Below, one piece after another: positions 37,211 to 47,074 of a stretch of DNA of 64,000 bases. Position 1 is the first letter of the stretch; each line of letters begins with the position of its first letter. Under the pieces are notes generated by a model. It did not search any database. It worked only from the letters and a program-made list of their open reading frames with translations, and was not told the origin of the DNA. The position numbers and the translations under genes are program-made. The DNA comes from Clostridia bacterium (GTDB taxonomy: Bacteria > Bacillota > Clostridia > TANB77 > CAG-508): NCBI GenBank assembly GCA_022792135.1, contig JAAWAM010000009.1:1-64000 (forward strand). Reading direction: 5' to 3'.

Positions 37211-37717
37211 CTATTTTTCCTTGTTCTCTTCTTGTTTTCTTCTGTAGTTGTCACATACTCTATGTATTAGCCCTTCTGAAAATTTTGTAATTTCTAATAT
37301 TTCTCTTTGTGTTTTTCCCGCTTCGCATAACTCTAGAATTGTTTTTACTTGTTTTAATTCTGTTTGTTGTATAAATTCTTTCATTTTCTTTTGTTCATTT
37401 TCTGCTAGATATATACTATTCTCATGTGATTTAGCATAGTCAATTGCTTGTTGAATTTCTCCTTGTTTTATACATTCACGAATATATAAATTTATCCTCT
37501 TATATCTTTTATTTTCTTCTTTATTTCCTTGCTTATCTAATTCTTTATCTTCACTCCTTCTTATTTCCCCTTGTTTTTTCAAATGAAATATATCATTGGC
37601 AACTGTTTGTATACTAACATTTAAAATATCTGCTATTTCTTGATTCTTTTTTCCTACCTTATATGATTCTTTTACTTTTTTTCTTCTTTCTTCTAATTCA
37701 TCTTCTTTTTTACTCAT
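37211..37717 (-). CDS. HTH-containing protein, paralog 1
   Basis: About 168 residues from the ATG at 37717 (GAGGGAATAAAA spacing, identical to its paralog). One N-terminal helix-turn-helix unit (about 8-47: VGKKNQEIADILNVSIQTVAND), a charged linker, a helical middle (YIRECIKQGEIQQAIDYAKS), and a C-terminal second HTH-like unit with CEAGKTQREILEITKFSEGL. I do not recognise a named family. It is tandem with a longer copy. Confidence 0.65.
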   Translation of the reverse strand: MSKKEDELEERRKKVKESYKVGKKNQEIADILNVSIQTVANDIFHLKKQGEIRRSEDKELDKQGNKEENKRYKRINLYIRECIKQGEIQQAIDYAKSHENSIYLAENEQKKMKEFIQQTELKQVKTILELCEAGKTQREILEITKFSEGLIHRVCDNYRRKQEENKEK

Positions 37718-37846
37718 TTTTATTCCCTCTATTTTATAAATGATACCTCCTATCATAATAGTTGTGTAAAATATCCTAAGTTTATGTGGCTTACTGTTTA
37801 TCTTTGCTTCTGCTTAATTGTTTTGATAGTTTATGTATTGAATCAT

Positions 37847-38530
37847 CTATTTTTCCTTGTCCTCTTCTTGTTTTCTTCTGTATCTATCATATACTTCATA
37901 TATTAGCCCTTCTGAAAATTTTGTAATTTCTAATATTTCTCTTTGTGTTTTTCCCACTTCGCATAACTCTAGAATTGTTTTTACTTGTTTTAATTCTGTT
38001 TGTTGTATAAATTCTTTCATTTTCTTTTGTTCATTTTCTGTTAGATGCATGCTATTCTCATGTGATTTAGCATAGTCAATTGCTTGTTGAATTTCTCCTT
38101 GTTTTATACATTCACGAATATATAACTTTATCCTCTTATATCTTTTACTTTCTTTTTTATTTCCTTGCTTATCTAATTCTTTTACTTTTTCTCTTCTTTT
38201 TTCTATTATTTCTTTTCTTTCTTTTCCTGTTATTTCCCCTTGTTTTCTCAAATAATATATATCATTCTTAACTGTTTGTTTTGAAATACCTAAAATATCT
38301 GCTATTTCTTGACTTGTTTTTCCTGCTTTATATAATTCTTTTACTTTTTCTCTTCTTTCTTCTATTTTTCCTGTTATTTCTCCTCGCCCTTTCAAATAAT
38401 ATATATCATTGGCAACTGTTTGTTTACTAACTTTTAAAATATTTGCTATTTCTTGATTTGTTTTTCCTTCCTCATATAATTCTTTTACTTTTTCTCTTCT
38501 TTTTTTTATTTTCTCTTCTTTTTTACTCAT
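37847..38530 (-). CDS. HTH-containing protein, paralog 2 with duplicated HTH unit
   Basis: 227 residues. It has the same middle and C-terminal parts as its neighbour, nearly base for base. The N terminus holds two helix-turn-helix units about 46 residues apart (EEGKTNQEIANILKVSKQTV and KAGKTSQEIADILGISKQTV) where the neighbour has one. It is probably a DNA-binding regulator that grows by unit duplication. Unequal exchange between the copies would be easy. Confidence 0.65.
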   Translation of the reverse strand: MSKKEEKIKKRREKVKELYEEGKTNQEIANILKVSKQTVANDIYYLKGRGEITGKIEERREKVKELYKAGKTSQEIADILGISKQTVKNDIYYLRKQGEITGKERKEIIEKRREKVKELDKQGNKKESKRYKRIKLYIRECIKQGEIQQAIDYAKSHENSMHLTENEQKKMKEFIQQTELKQVKTILELCEVGKTQREILEITKFSEGLIYEVYDRYRRKQEEDKEK

Positions 38531-38594
38531 ATTTATTCCCTCTATTTTATATCAATCTGATAATATTTATTCCGAATTGTTATATTTGCATAAA

Positions 38595-41428
38595 TTAGTC
38601 TTCTAAATATTTCTTTAAAAACTTTCCTGTATAACTTCTTTCATTTTTACAAATTTGTTCTGGTGTTCCAACAGCTACTACTTCTCCACCGTTATCTCCA
38701 CCTTCTGGTCCTAAATCAATGATATGGTCACACGTTTTAATTAAATCTAAATTATGTTCAATGACAATAATCGTATTTCCTGTATCCACTAATCTTTGTA
38801 AAATATCTACTAATTTGTGAACATCGGCAATATGAAGCCCTGTCGTTGGTTCATCTAAAATATATAAGGTTTTACCTGTCGCTCTTTTTGATAATTCTGT
38901 GGCTAATTTTACCCTTTGAGCTTCTCCTCCTGATAAAGTTGTGGAAGGTTGTCCTAATTTGATATAGCTTAGACCCACATCATATAGCGTTTGCATTTTT
39001 TGTTTGATTTTTGGTATTTTATCAAAGAAATGTAAGGCTTCTTCTACTGTCATATCTAAAACATCTGAAATAGATTTTCCTTTATATTTAACTTCTAAGG
39101 TCTCTCGATTATATCTTTTCCCCTTACATACTTCGCATGGTACATAAATGTCTGGTAAAAAATGCATCTCAATTTTGTGTACACCATCTCCATTACAGCT
39201 TTCACATCTACCACCTGCTACATTAAAACTAAATCTGCCTTTTTGATAACCACGTAATTTCGCTTCTTCTGTACTAGCAAAAATATCTCTAATTAAATCA
39301 AATACTCCTGTATAAGTTGCTGGATTAGAACGAGGTGTTCTTCCAATTGGAGATTGGTCAATGTTAATAATTTTATCTATATTTTGCAGTCCCTTTACTG
39401 CTTTACATTTTCCTGGTTTTTCATTCGAACCATTTAATTCTTTCGCAATGGTTTTATATAGTACTTCATTGACTAAAGTCGATTTTCCGTGAGCCAGATA
39501 CTCCTGTTACACAGTTAAATACCCCAAGTGGAAATTTTACACTAATGTTTTTCAAATTGTTTTCACTTGCTCCTTGCACTTCAATTACCTTAGATTTTAA
39601 ATGTTTTCTCCTCTTTTTTGGGATATCTATTTTCTTCCTTCCACTTAAATATTGTCCTGTTACAGAATCTTTTACTTGTTTTACTTCTTCTGCTGTTCCG
39701 CTGAGCCATAACTTTTCCCCCATGGGTTCCTGCTCCTGGTCCAATATCAATGATTTGGTCTGCTGCTAACATGGTATCTTCATCATGTTCTACAACAAGA
39801 AGAGTATTTCCTAAATCCCTTAGTTTTTTTAAAGTTGCCAATAATTTGTCATTATCTCTTTGATGTAATCCAATACTTGGTTCATCTAAAATATACAAAA
39901 CACCTGTTAGTCCAGAACCAATTTGTGTAGCTAAACGAATTCTTTGTGCTTCTCCACCAGATAAGGTTCCTGCACTTCTAGATAGGGTTAAGTATTCTAA
40001 TCCCACATCTATTAAGAATTGTAGCCTTTGAGCAATTTCCTTTAAAATTAGTTCTGAAATCATTCTTTGCGTTTTGTTTAATTCTAATCGTCCAAAATAT
40101 TCTTTAATATTGCGAATGGACATTTCTGTCACTTCATTAATATTTTTATCTCCTACCTTAATGGCTAAAATTTCAGGTTTTAATCTAGCTCCATGACAAG
40201 CATGACACTGAGAATTCGTCATATACATTTCATAAAAGTCACGCATTCCTTGTGATTTTGTTTCATGATGACGTCGATCTAATGTTGGTATTACTCCTTC
40301 AAATGGTGCTGTAAATTTTCTTGTTCCTGCATAAGAAGAATATTCAAAATCAATTTCTTCTTCTCCTGTTCCATATAGTATTTTTTCCATAAACCAATGT
40401 GGTAAATCTTTTATTTTTTTGTTTTTGATTTCTACTCCATAATGACTTCCAATGCTTTCAAAATACATTTTTGCCATGGTGTCCCCTTTTTTCATGGTAC
40501 TCGAACCAAAGGCTTTGATTCCATCATATAGGGTTTTGTTTTTGTCTGGAACAATTAAGTCTTCATCCATTTTCATTAAGTATCCAATTCCTGTACATTC
40601 TGGACAAGCTCCAAATGGATTGTTAAAAGAAAACATCCTTGGTGTTAATTCTGGAAAACTAAAGCCACAGTCTGGACAAGCATAGTTACAACTATATAAA
40701 ATCGGTTTACTTCCTACTACGTCAATTAATACTAAATTATCTGCGTGTTTTAAGGCAATTTCTACGGATTCTGTTAATCGGCTAATAATATCTGGCTTAA
40801 TCACTAGTCTGTCTACAATTAATTCAATTTCGTGTTTTTTCTTTCTGTCAATTTGGATATCATCTGATAATTCATAGTTTTCGCCATCGATTCTAACTCT
40901 TACAAAACCTTCTTTTTGATAGTTTTCTAATTGCTTTGTATATTCTCCTTTTCGCCCTCTTACTACAGGAGCCAATACTTGTATTTTGGTTCCTTCTGGT
41001 AAACTCATAATATTATCAATCATTTGGTCAATGCTTTGCTTTTCTATTTTTTTCCCACAATTTGGACAGTATGGTACTCCAATACGTGCATATAATAAAC
41101 GAATATAATCGTAAATTTCAGTAACGGTTCCTACTGTTGAACGTGGATTTTTAGAAGTTGTTTTTTGATCGATGGAAATGGCTGGTGAAAGTCCATCAAT
41201 TCTTTCTACATCTGGTTTTTCCATTAGTCCTAAAAATTGTCTGGCATAAGATGATAAACTTTCTACATATCTTCTTTGCCCTTCTGCATATAAAGTATCA
41301 AATGCTAATGAGGATTTTCCAGAACCAGAAAGTCCAGTTACAACTACTAATTTATCTCTTGGTATCTCTAAATCTATATTTTTTAAATTGTGTTCTTTTG
41401 CACCTCTAATTATTATTTTATCGTTCAT
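38595..41428 (-). CDS. uvrA: Excinuclease ABC subunit A (two CGGA +1 recoding sites)
   Basis: Joined through CGGA at 39700-39697 and 39489-39486 the protein is 943 residues, the standard UvrA length. First ATPase: [16 protein letters not shown], signature [15 protein letters not shown], Walker [17 protein letters not shown]. First zinc site CPNCGKK and second CPDCGFSF with CPEC. The second Walker A is split by the second site (GVTGVSGS + G + KSTL). A second signature [16 protein letters not shown] and Walker [14 protein letters not shown] follow. Without both shifts the protein has one ATPase only. It starts nucleotide excision repair. Confidence 0.93.
39486..39489 (-). other. In-frame CGGA +1 recoding site in uvrA (second Walker A)
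   Basis: The minus strand reads TCT GGC TCA CGGA AAA TCG ACT. The decoded residue is the invariant glycine before the Walker lysine (SGSGKST). Unshifted reading gives RKIDFSQ and a stop. Confidence 0.95.
39697..39700 (-). other. In-frame CGGA +1 recoding site in uvrA (after first ATPase)
   Basis: The minus strand reads ATG GCT CAG CGGA ACA GCA GAA GAA. UvrA has (A/E)-G-(T/S)-x-E-E here, so glycine fits. The shifted frame runs on into the second half of the protein. Confidence 0.93.
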
Positions 41429-41511
41429 AATTTTACCCCCAGAATATTATACTATATTCTAGGGGTAAAAACAAGAGTTTGGTTATTTTTTTGTTATAAC
41501 TTTTTCTATAT

Positions 41512-43173
41512 TTAAAAAATTCCCTCAACTTCTCCATTTTTATTAATATCTATACTTTCTGCTGCTGGCATTTTAGGAAGTCCTGGCATGGTCATAATTT
41601 TTCCAGCCAATACAACAACAAATCCTGCACCTGCTTTTAATTCTACCTTTGTTACATGAATGTTATAGTTATCCTTGCCTTCTAAATTTTTAGGATTATC
41701 TGAAAATGAATATTGTGTTTTGGCAATACAAACTGGTAAATTTCCATATCCTAATGTTTCTATTTTGTCTATTTCTTGTCGTGCTTCCTCTGAATATTCC
41801 ACTCCTTTTGCTCCATAAATCTTAGTTGCAACTTTTAATATTTTTTCTTGAATCGTATCTTCGTCTTGATACATCATTTTGAAATTTTCTGGTTGTTCCA
41901 CTAACTTCGTTAATTGGTTGGCAATATCCATGGCTCCTTCGCCTCCTTTTGCCCAACCTTCTACCAAGCTTAAACAAATCTCTTTTTCTTTTAGTTTTTC
42001 TTCTAGGTATTCAATTTCTTCTTCGTTATCTTGTGCATAACGATTTAAGGCCACAATAACATTTAGTCCAAATTTATTTTTCAGATTATCAATATGTCGA
42101 TACACATTGTCTAATCCTTTTTTAATTCCTTCTATATTTGGTTCTTGAATTTTGTCTTTTTCTACACCACCATGGTATTTAATGGCTTTTATGGTAGCTA
42201 CTAATACCACTGCATCTGGTTTTAAATCTGCTTTTCTACATTTAATATCTAAGAATTTCTCTGCTCCTAAATCAGCACCGAATCCCGCCTCTGTTATGAC
42301 ATAATCGGCTAATTTTAAAGCCGTTCTTGTTGCAATAATACTATTACATCCATGTGCAATATTAGCAAATGGTCCTCCATGAATGATGGCTGGTGTATGT
42401 TCTAAAGTTTGTACTAAATTTGGTTTGATGGCATCTTTTAAAAGAACAGCCATCGCTCCATGTGCCTTTAATTGCTTACTATAAATAGGTTGTCCTTCTT
42501 TGTTATAACCAATAACAATATTTCCTAATTTTTCTTTTAAGTCTTCTAAATTTTCTGCTAAACATAGAATTGCCATAATTTCAGAAGCTACTGTAATATC
42601 AAAACAATCTTGTCTTGGTACTATCTTTTTCTCACCAGATAATCCAGTATCCACTTTTCTTAATTGTCGATCATTCAAGTCAATACACCTTTTCCAAGTC
42701 ACTTGCTCTAAACCTAATTCATTTCCAAAATAAATGTGATTATCAATCAAACTAGCTAATAAATTATTTGCTGCCGTGATAGCATGAATATCACCTGTAA
42801 AATGAAGATTGATCTCTTCCATAGGAGCAATTTGAACTTTTCCACCACCAGTTGCTCCCCCTTTGATTCCAAAAACAGGTCCTAAGGACGGTTCTCTTAA
42901 TGCTAATATTGCATTTTTTCCAATCTTTTGTAATCCATCTGCAATGGCAATAGACATAGTTGTTTTCCCTTCTCCTAAAGGGGTTGGACTAATCGCTGTT
43001 ACTAAAATCAATTTACCATCTTTTTGATTTCTTCTTTTTTCATATACTTCATTGGAGATTTTTGCTTTATGGTTTCCATAGAATTCAATGTCTTCTTCTT
43101 TTAATCCTATCTTACTTGCAATTTTATCAATTCTCTCTAATTTTGTATTTCTTGCTATTTCAATATCTGTCAT
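41512..43173 (-). CDS. fhs: Formate-tetrahydrofolate ligase
   Basis: About 553 residues. The ATG at 43173 is eight bases after AGGAGG, while the ATG at 43179 is only two bases away, so 43173 is preferred. SPTPLGEGKTTMSIAIADGL is the ATP loop (about 64-83), with GIKGGATGGGKVQ and FANIAHGCNSI following. It makes 10-formyl-THF from formate, a clostridial one-carbon step that also supplies Fmt. Confidence 0.95.
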   Translation of the reverse strand: MTDIEIARNTKLERIDKIASKIGLKEEDIEFYGNHKAKISNEVYEKRRNQKDGKLILVTAISPTPLGEGKTTMSIAIADGLQKIGKNAILALREPSLGPVFGIKGGATGGGKVQIAPMEEINLHFTGDIHAITAANNLLASLIDNHIYFGNELGLEQVTWKRCIDLNDRQLRKVDTGLSGEKKIVPRQDCFDITVASEIMAILCLAENLEDLKEKLGNIVIGYNKEGQPIYSKQLKAHGAMAVLLKDAIKPNLVQTLEHTPAIIHGGPFANIAHGCNSIIATRTALKLADYVITEAGFGADLGAEKFLDIKCRKADLKPDAVVLVATIKAIKYHGGVEKDKIQEPNIEGIKKGLDNVYRHIDNLKNKFGLNVIVALNRYAQDNEEEIEYLEEKLKEKEICLSLVEGWAKGGEGAMDIANQLTKLVEQPENFKMMYQDEDTIQEKILKVATKIYGAKGVEYSEEARQEIDKIETLGYGNLPVCIAKTQYSFSDNPKNLEGKDNYNIHVTKVELKAGAGFVVVLAGKIMTMPGLPKMPAAESIDINKNGEVEGIF

Positions 43174-43194
43174 AAGCATTTCCTCCTTTTTCTA

Positions 43195-43225
43195 GATGAT
43201 TTTTTCCTCCGTCCCCAAAATCATC
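43195..43225. repeat. Palindromic repeat, family B, single arm
   Basis: The 31-base sequence with TTTTTTCCTCCGTCCCCAAAA at its core is identical to the inner part of the right arm at 51563-51597. Its own ends (GATGATTTT/AAAATCATC) are also complementary. It lies between fhs and the YuiD-like gene. Confidence 0.8.
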
Positions 43226-43665
43226 TATGCAATCATTCCTACTACGATTCCAATTAAGGCTCCAACAAATACTTGTACTGGAGTATGACCTAACACTTCT
43301 ACTAACTTTTCAGATACTTGTACTCCTGTTAACCCAGGTGTTTCAATCAATTTATTTAATAATTCAGCTTGTTTTCCCGCTGCTCTTCGAACTCCACAGG
43401 CATCATACATAACCACAAAGGCCATAATTAATGCCAATGCAAAAATGGGACTATTAACTCCTTGATATTTTCCCATTAAAGTTGCTAAACCTGCTACAAC
43501 TGCTGAATGAGAACTTGGCATTCCCCCTGCTCCCATAATTCTTTTAAAATTAAATTTCTTAGTGGTTGCTAAATCATAAATTAACTTAAACAACTGAATT
43601 CCAAACCATAATAAAAATGGTATCGTTATATATTTATTTTGTACTAATTCCATAAACTCATTCAT
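43225..43665 (-). CDS. DUF212/YuiD-like divergent PAP2 membrane protein
   Basis: 146 residues with four hydrophobic segments and the PAP2-like GMPSSHSAVVAGL motif, then YDACGVRRAAGKQAELLN. This is the YuiD/DUF212 family, a divergent PAP2 group of unknown substrate. The stop overlaps the last base of the family B repeat. Confidence 0.85.
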   Translation of the reverse strand: MNEFMELVQNKYITIPFLLWFGIQLFKLIYDLATTKKFNFKRIMGAGGMPSSHSAVVAGLATLMGKYQGVNSPIFALALIMAFVVMYDACGVRRAAGKQAELLNKLIETPGLTGVQVSEKLVEVLGHTPVQVFVGALIGIVVGMIA

Positions 43666-43694
43666 TTTGTATTCTCCCCTTTATTGATTTGTTT

Positions 43695-43916
43695 TTATTC
43701 TTCTATTTCAAAATTCTCTTCTTTCATTTGGCCATCTTGATTCACAAGTATTGTAATTTTCTTTTCTGCTTCTTCTAATATTTTATTACATTCTTTCGAA
43801 ATTTTAATTCCTTCTTCAAATTTAGCAACAGAATCATCTAAATTCAAATCACCTTTTTCTAATTCTTCTACAATCTTTTCTAACATTTCCATTTGTTGTT
43901 CGAAACTTTTACTCAT
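43695..43916 (-). CDS. xseB: Exodeoxyribonuclease VII small subunit
   Basis: About 73 residues from the ATG at 43916, with GAGGAGG six bases upstream. The longer frame to 43973 is made by the repeat element. KSFEQQMEMLEKIVEELEKG and LNLDDSVAKFEEGIKISKEC are the family helices. It works with XseA encoded upstream. Confidence 0.9.
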   Translation of the reverse strand: MSKSFEQQMEMLEKIVEELEKGDLNLDDSVAKFEEGIKISKECNKILEEAEKKITILVNQDGQMKEENFEIEE

Positions 43917-43951
43917 TTCTTTCCTCCTCATTTTCCCCTTTGGCACTCTTG

Positions 43952-43994
43952 GGGACGGTTCTTCTTTAGCCATTGGTCATAAAAGAACCGTCCC
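43952..43994. repeat. Palindromic repeat, family A, copy 2 (xseA 3' end)
   Basis: GGGACGGTTCTT (43952-43963) and AAGAACCGTCCC (43983-43994) form a perfect 12-bp stem around a loop with TTTAGCCATTGG. The element supplies the last codons and the stop of xseA and separates it from xseB. Confidence 0.8.
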
Positions 43995-45187
43995 TATTTA
44001 ACCATTGCTTGCTTTTTTCCATCTGTAAATCGAATATCAATTATGTCTCCTGTTTTTACTTGCTCTTTACTTTTGATAATTTTTCCTTCTTTTTCTGCGA
44101 TTGTATATCCTCTAGATAACGTTTTTAATGGACTGAATGCATCTAATTTTGCAACAACTTCCATATATTTTGTTTTTTGCTGTTCTTGTTTGATTTTGAT
44201 TTGATTTTCTATTTCTTTTATATATCCATCCAATTTCAAATAATGATCACTTATTTGTCTAAGTGGTTCTTTGAACACAGAACTTGCCATACATTTTTCA
44301 TATCTAAGTTTCATAAATTCTATTTTTTTGATTAATAGATTTCTTAGTCTGTCTTGATAGGTATCTATTTTTCTTTTTACTTCATAGCTATCTGGAACAG
44401 CAAGTTCTGCTGCAGCAGATGGTGTTGGTGCTCTTAAGTCTGCTACAAAGTCTGCTAAGCAAAAGTCTGTTTCATGTCCTACTGCTGATATGATTGGAAT
44501 TTCAGAATGATAGATACTATGTGCTACTACTTCTTCGTTAAATGGCCATAAATCTTCTAAAGAACCTCCTCCACGTGCTAAAATCAATACATCTGCTAAT
44601 TTGTTTCGATTCATATATTCAATTCCAGCAGCAATTTTTTCAGCTGCTCCTTCCCCTTGAACTGGTACTGGTAATAGTCGAATATAAACATTTGGATTTC
44701 TTCTCGTAGATACATTTATAATATCTCTGATAACAGAACCTGTTTGTGAAGTTAATACGCCAATTATTTTCGGCATAAGTGGAATTGGCATTTTATGTTC
44801 TTCCTCAAAAAGACCTTGTTTTTCTAATTTTATTTTTAGCTTTTGATATTTGGTATATAAATCTCCTAAACCATCTTCCTCCATTGCTTTCACATAGATT
44901 TGATAGACACCATCTCTTTCAAAAACAGAAACGCCACCCAAAACTATAACTTTCATACCGTCTTTTGGCATGAAAGTTAATTTTTGAGCATATGTTTTAA
45001 AACAAATACATTTAATCAAAGAATTTTCATCTTTTAAGGTAAAATACATATGCCCTGTATAGTGGTTTTTGAAGTTTGATATTTCTCCTTTGATTAAGAT
45101 ATTATTTAAAAATTCATCTTCTGCTATTTTTTCTTTGATATATCGGTTTAAATCAGATACTGTGATTGCCATATCTGCATATTTCAT
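43994..45187 (-). CDS. xseA: Exodeoxyribonuclease VII large subunit
   Basis: A 397-residue XseA with an N-terminal OB fold (ISDLN-type ITVSDLNRYIKEKIAEDEFL, GHMYFTLKDENSLIKCICF), a catalytic domain with PKIIGVLTSQTGSVIRDI and VLILARGGGSLEDLWPFNEE, AVGHETDFCLADFVADLRAPTP, and a C-terminal coiled coil. It degrades single-stranded DNA with XseB. Its final codons come from the repeat. Confidence 0.95.
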   Translation of the reverse strand: MKYADMAITVSDLNRYIKEKIAEDEFLNNILIKGEISNFKNHYTGHMYFTLKDENSLIKCICFKTYAQKLTFMPKDGMKVIVLGGVSVFERDGVYQIYVKAMEEDGLGDLYTKYQKLKIKLEKQGLFEEEHKMPIPLMPKIIGVLTSQTGSVIRDIINVSTRRNPNVYIRLLPVPVQGEGAAEKIAAGIEYMNRNKLADVLILARGGGSLEDLWPFNEEVVAHSIYHSEIPIISAVGHETDFCLADFVADLRAPTPSAAAELAVPDSYEVKRKIDTYQDRLRNLLIKKIEFMKLRYEKCMASSVFKEPLRQISDHYLKLDGYIKEIENQIKIKQEQQKTKYMEVVAKLDAFSPLKTLSRGYTIAEKEGKIIKSKEQVKTGDIIDIRFTDGKKQAMVK

Positions 45188-45207
45188 TTTTGCTTTCTTC
45201 CTTTTCT

Positions 45208-45609
45208 TTATTCTTTTACGATACTTGCTAAAATTCCATTAACAAAGTTTTTGGAAGTTTCCTCTCCATATTTTTTAGCGAGTTCTACTGCTTCATTGAT
45301 GACTACTTTAAATGGTATTTCTTTGTATTTTATTTCATAGATAGCAAGCTTTAGAATCGCCAAATCTATTTTAGAGATTCGTTCGATTTTCCAATCAGAT
45401 TTTAGATTTTTTTCTATTTTTTTTACGATTTCTTCTTTGTTTTTTTCAATTCCTAAAACAGCATCTTGGATATATTCTATTGCATTTTTATTCGTTACTT
45501 GATTGGCTTGAATATATAGTTCAATTTGTTCTTCTAGTGGCTCTTTTTTTTGAATTTCTAAACTGTAAATAAGTTTAAATGCTTGTTCTCTTATTTCTGT
45601 TCGATTCAT
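45208..45609 (-). CDS. nusB: Transcription antitermination factor NusB
   Basis: 133 residues, all-helical, with [17 protein letters not shown] and [35 protein letters not shown] as in NusB. It helps form the rRNA antitermination complex. The order Asp23, AmaP, DUF2273, nusB, xseA, xseB is common in clostridia. Confidence 0.93.
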   Translation of the reverse strand: MNRTEIREQAFKLIYSLEIQKKEPLEEQIELYIQANQVTNKNAIEYIQDAVLGIEKNKEEIVKKIEKNLKSDWKIERISKIDLAILKLAIYEIKYKEIPFKVVINEAVELAKKYGEETSKNFVNGILASIVKE

Positions 45610-45634
45610 TTAATTTCCTTCCTACGATTAATTT

Positions 45635-45829
45635 TTACATTTTATCAATAAAGTTTTTTAATTTTGTTTTTACAAAGTCTTTATTTTGTTGTACATAATT
45701 TCCAATAAATGCTCCTAAAACTAATACGACAATTGCTAATATTAAATCGTGTAATCTTGTAATTAAGATTAAGATTGCTATTAGGATTCCAATCATGGCA
45801 CCTTTGTATTGATTCCAAAATTCCTTCAT
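45635..45829 (-). CDS. DUF2273 small membrane protein
   Basis: 64 residues with two hydrophobic helices (GAMIGILIAILILI, LILAIVVLVLGAFIGNYVQ). DUF2273 proteins accompany AmaP and Asp23 and are thought to help anchor Asp23 to the membrane. Confidence 0.85.
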   Translation of the reverse strand: MKEFWNQYKGAMIGILIAILILITRLHDLILAIVVLVLGAFIGNYVQQNKDFVKTKLKNFIDKM

Positions 45830-45871
45830 TCCGTATCACATTCCTTTCCTCCTAAATTTATTTTCAAATTT

Positions 45872-46423
45872 TTATGCTTCTTGTTGTTTGGGTGCAACTT
45901 TTTTTACTGTAATATTGACTTCTTTTACTTCTAAATCAGTTGCTGTTTTTACTTTTTCTTTTATTTTTGCTTGAAGATTTGCTGATAAGTCTTTAATCAC
46001 TGCATCTGAACGAATGATCAAATTAACATATACTTTTACATTATTTTCTTTATCTAACTCTACTTTGGTGGTTACTTCTTCTGCACTTTGAAAGTTTAAA
46101 GCAACTGAATTTACTAAGTTTTCAATGGTTTCTTTTGATATCATAAGTTTACCACTTTCGTTTTCTAGTAATACCCCTTGTCTTTCTTTGATTTGTTCTC
46201 TTGATGTCGCATCAAAAAAGATACATTTAATGGAAAGCAAAATAAATACTACACTACATCCTAACAATATTTTGCTTGAAGTATCTCCTACTATAATTTT
46301 GTTAAGGATGTCCCCTACTAGGGCTTTATCTAACCATCCAAATACTAATAAGCATACAACAACTGATAATATTAACATAATGTTGGAATATATGATTAGT
46401 GCGATTTTTTCTAACATTTTCAT
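45872..46423 (-). CDS. amaP: AmaP-like membrane anchor for Asp23
   Basis: 183 residues with two membrane helices (about 8-32 and 50-72) and a C-terminal Asp23-like domain (SKETIENLVNSVALN, EEVTTKVELDKENNVKVYVN). The family holds Asp23 at the membrane during envelope stress. The gene is 31 bases after the Asp23 gene. Confidence 0.85.
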   Translation of the reverse strand: MKMLEKIALIIYSNIMLILSVVVCLLVFGWLDKALVGDILNKIIVGDTSSKILLGCSVVFILLSIKCIFFDATSREQIKERQGVLLENESGKLMISKETIENLVNSVALNFQSAEEVTTKVELDKENNVKVYVNLIIRSDAVIKDLSANLQAKIKEKVKTATDLEVKEVNITVKKVAPKQQEA

Positions 46424-46454
46424 TGCATTTTTTCTCCTTTTTTTGATTTATTTT

Positions 46455-46904
46455 TTATTCTTTTTCGGTTCCTTCACTTTCAACGGTTATTTCTTCTCTT
46501 TCTTCTTTTGCTACATCTGTATTAACACCTTGTACATGGACATTGACTTCTTCTACATTTAATCCTGTCATACTTTCTACTGCCTTTTTTACTCTGTTTT
46601 GAATTTCAAATGCAACATCTGGTATTCTTGAACCATATTCTACAATGATATTAACATCGATTTTTACATCCTTTTCTGCTACATCTACTTTAATTCCTTT
46701 GGCTAAATTCTTCTTTCCACTTAATACTTCTGAGATTCCTCCTGCAAATCCTCCTGCCATGCCAGCTACTCCTGGTACTTCTGATACTGCTACTCCAGCA
46801 ATGACTGCTACAACATCATCTGATATCTTGATTCCGTCATTTTCTGTTTTTATTTCATTGTCTAATTCTATCATTTCCTCAGTTTTATTATTTTCTTCCT
46901 TCAT
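46455..46904 (-). CDS. Asp23/Gls24-family envelope stress protein
   Basis: 149 residues. The Asp23 domain is clear: IKISDDVVAVIAGVAVSEV, PGVAGMAGGFAGGISEVLSG, IDVNIIVEYGSRIPDVAFEI and VEEVNVHVQGVN. Acidic tails lie on both ends. It polymerises at the inner membrane face in related Firmicutes. RBS GGAGG. Confidence 0.9.
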   Translation of the reverse strand: MKEENNKTEEMIELDNEIKTENDGIKISDDVVAVIAGVAVSEVPGVAGMAGGFAGGISEVLSGKKNLAKGIKVDVAEKDVKIDVNIIVEYGSRIPDVAFEIQNRVKKAVESMTGLNVEEVNVHVQGVNTDVAKEEREEITVESEGTEKE

Positions 46905-46966
46905 TTTTATTTCCTCCTTTTAGATATCTTCTTAATAAAAGTTTAGATAAATCATTTATTTTGAAC

Positions 46967-47017
46967 AAAAAAGATATACTTATATTTCTTTATAAGTATA
47001 TCAATTTTTTCCTTTTT
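46967..47017 (-). terminator. Terminator of the pilin-like gene
   Basis: GATATACTTATA (46973-46984) and TATAAGTATATC (46991-47002) form a 12-bp perfect stem. T-runs follow on both strands. Confidence 0.85.
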
Positions 47018-47074
47018 TTACAACTATTTTCATGAAATTTTATAATTAATTTTGAGAAATAAATACCCTATTAC

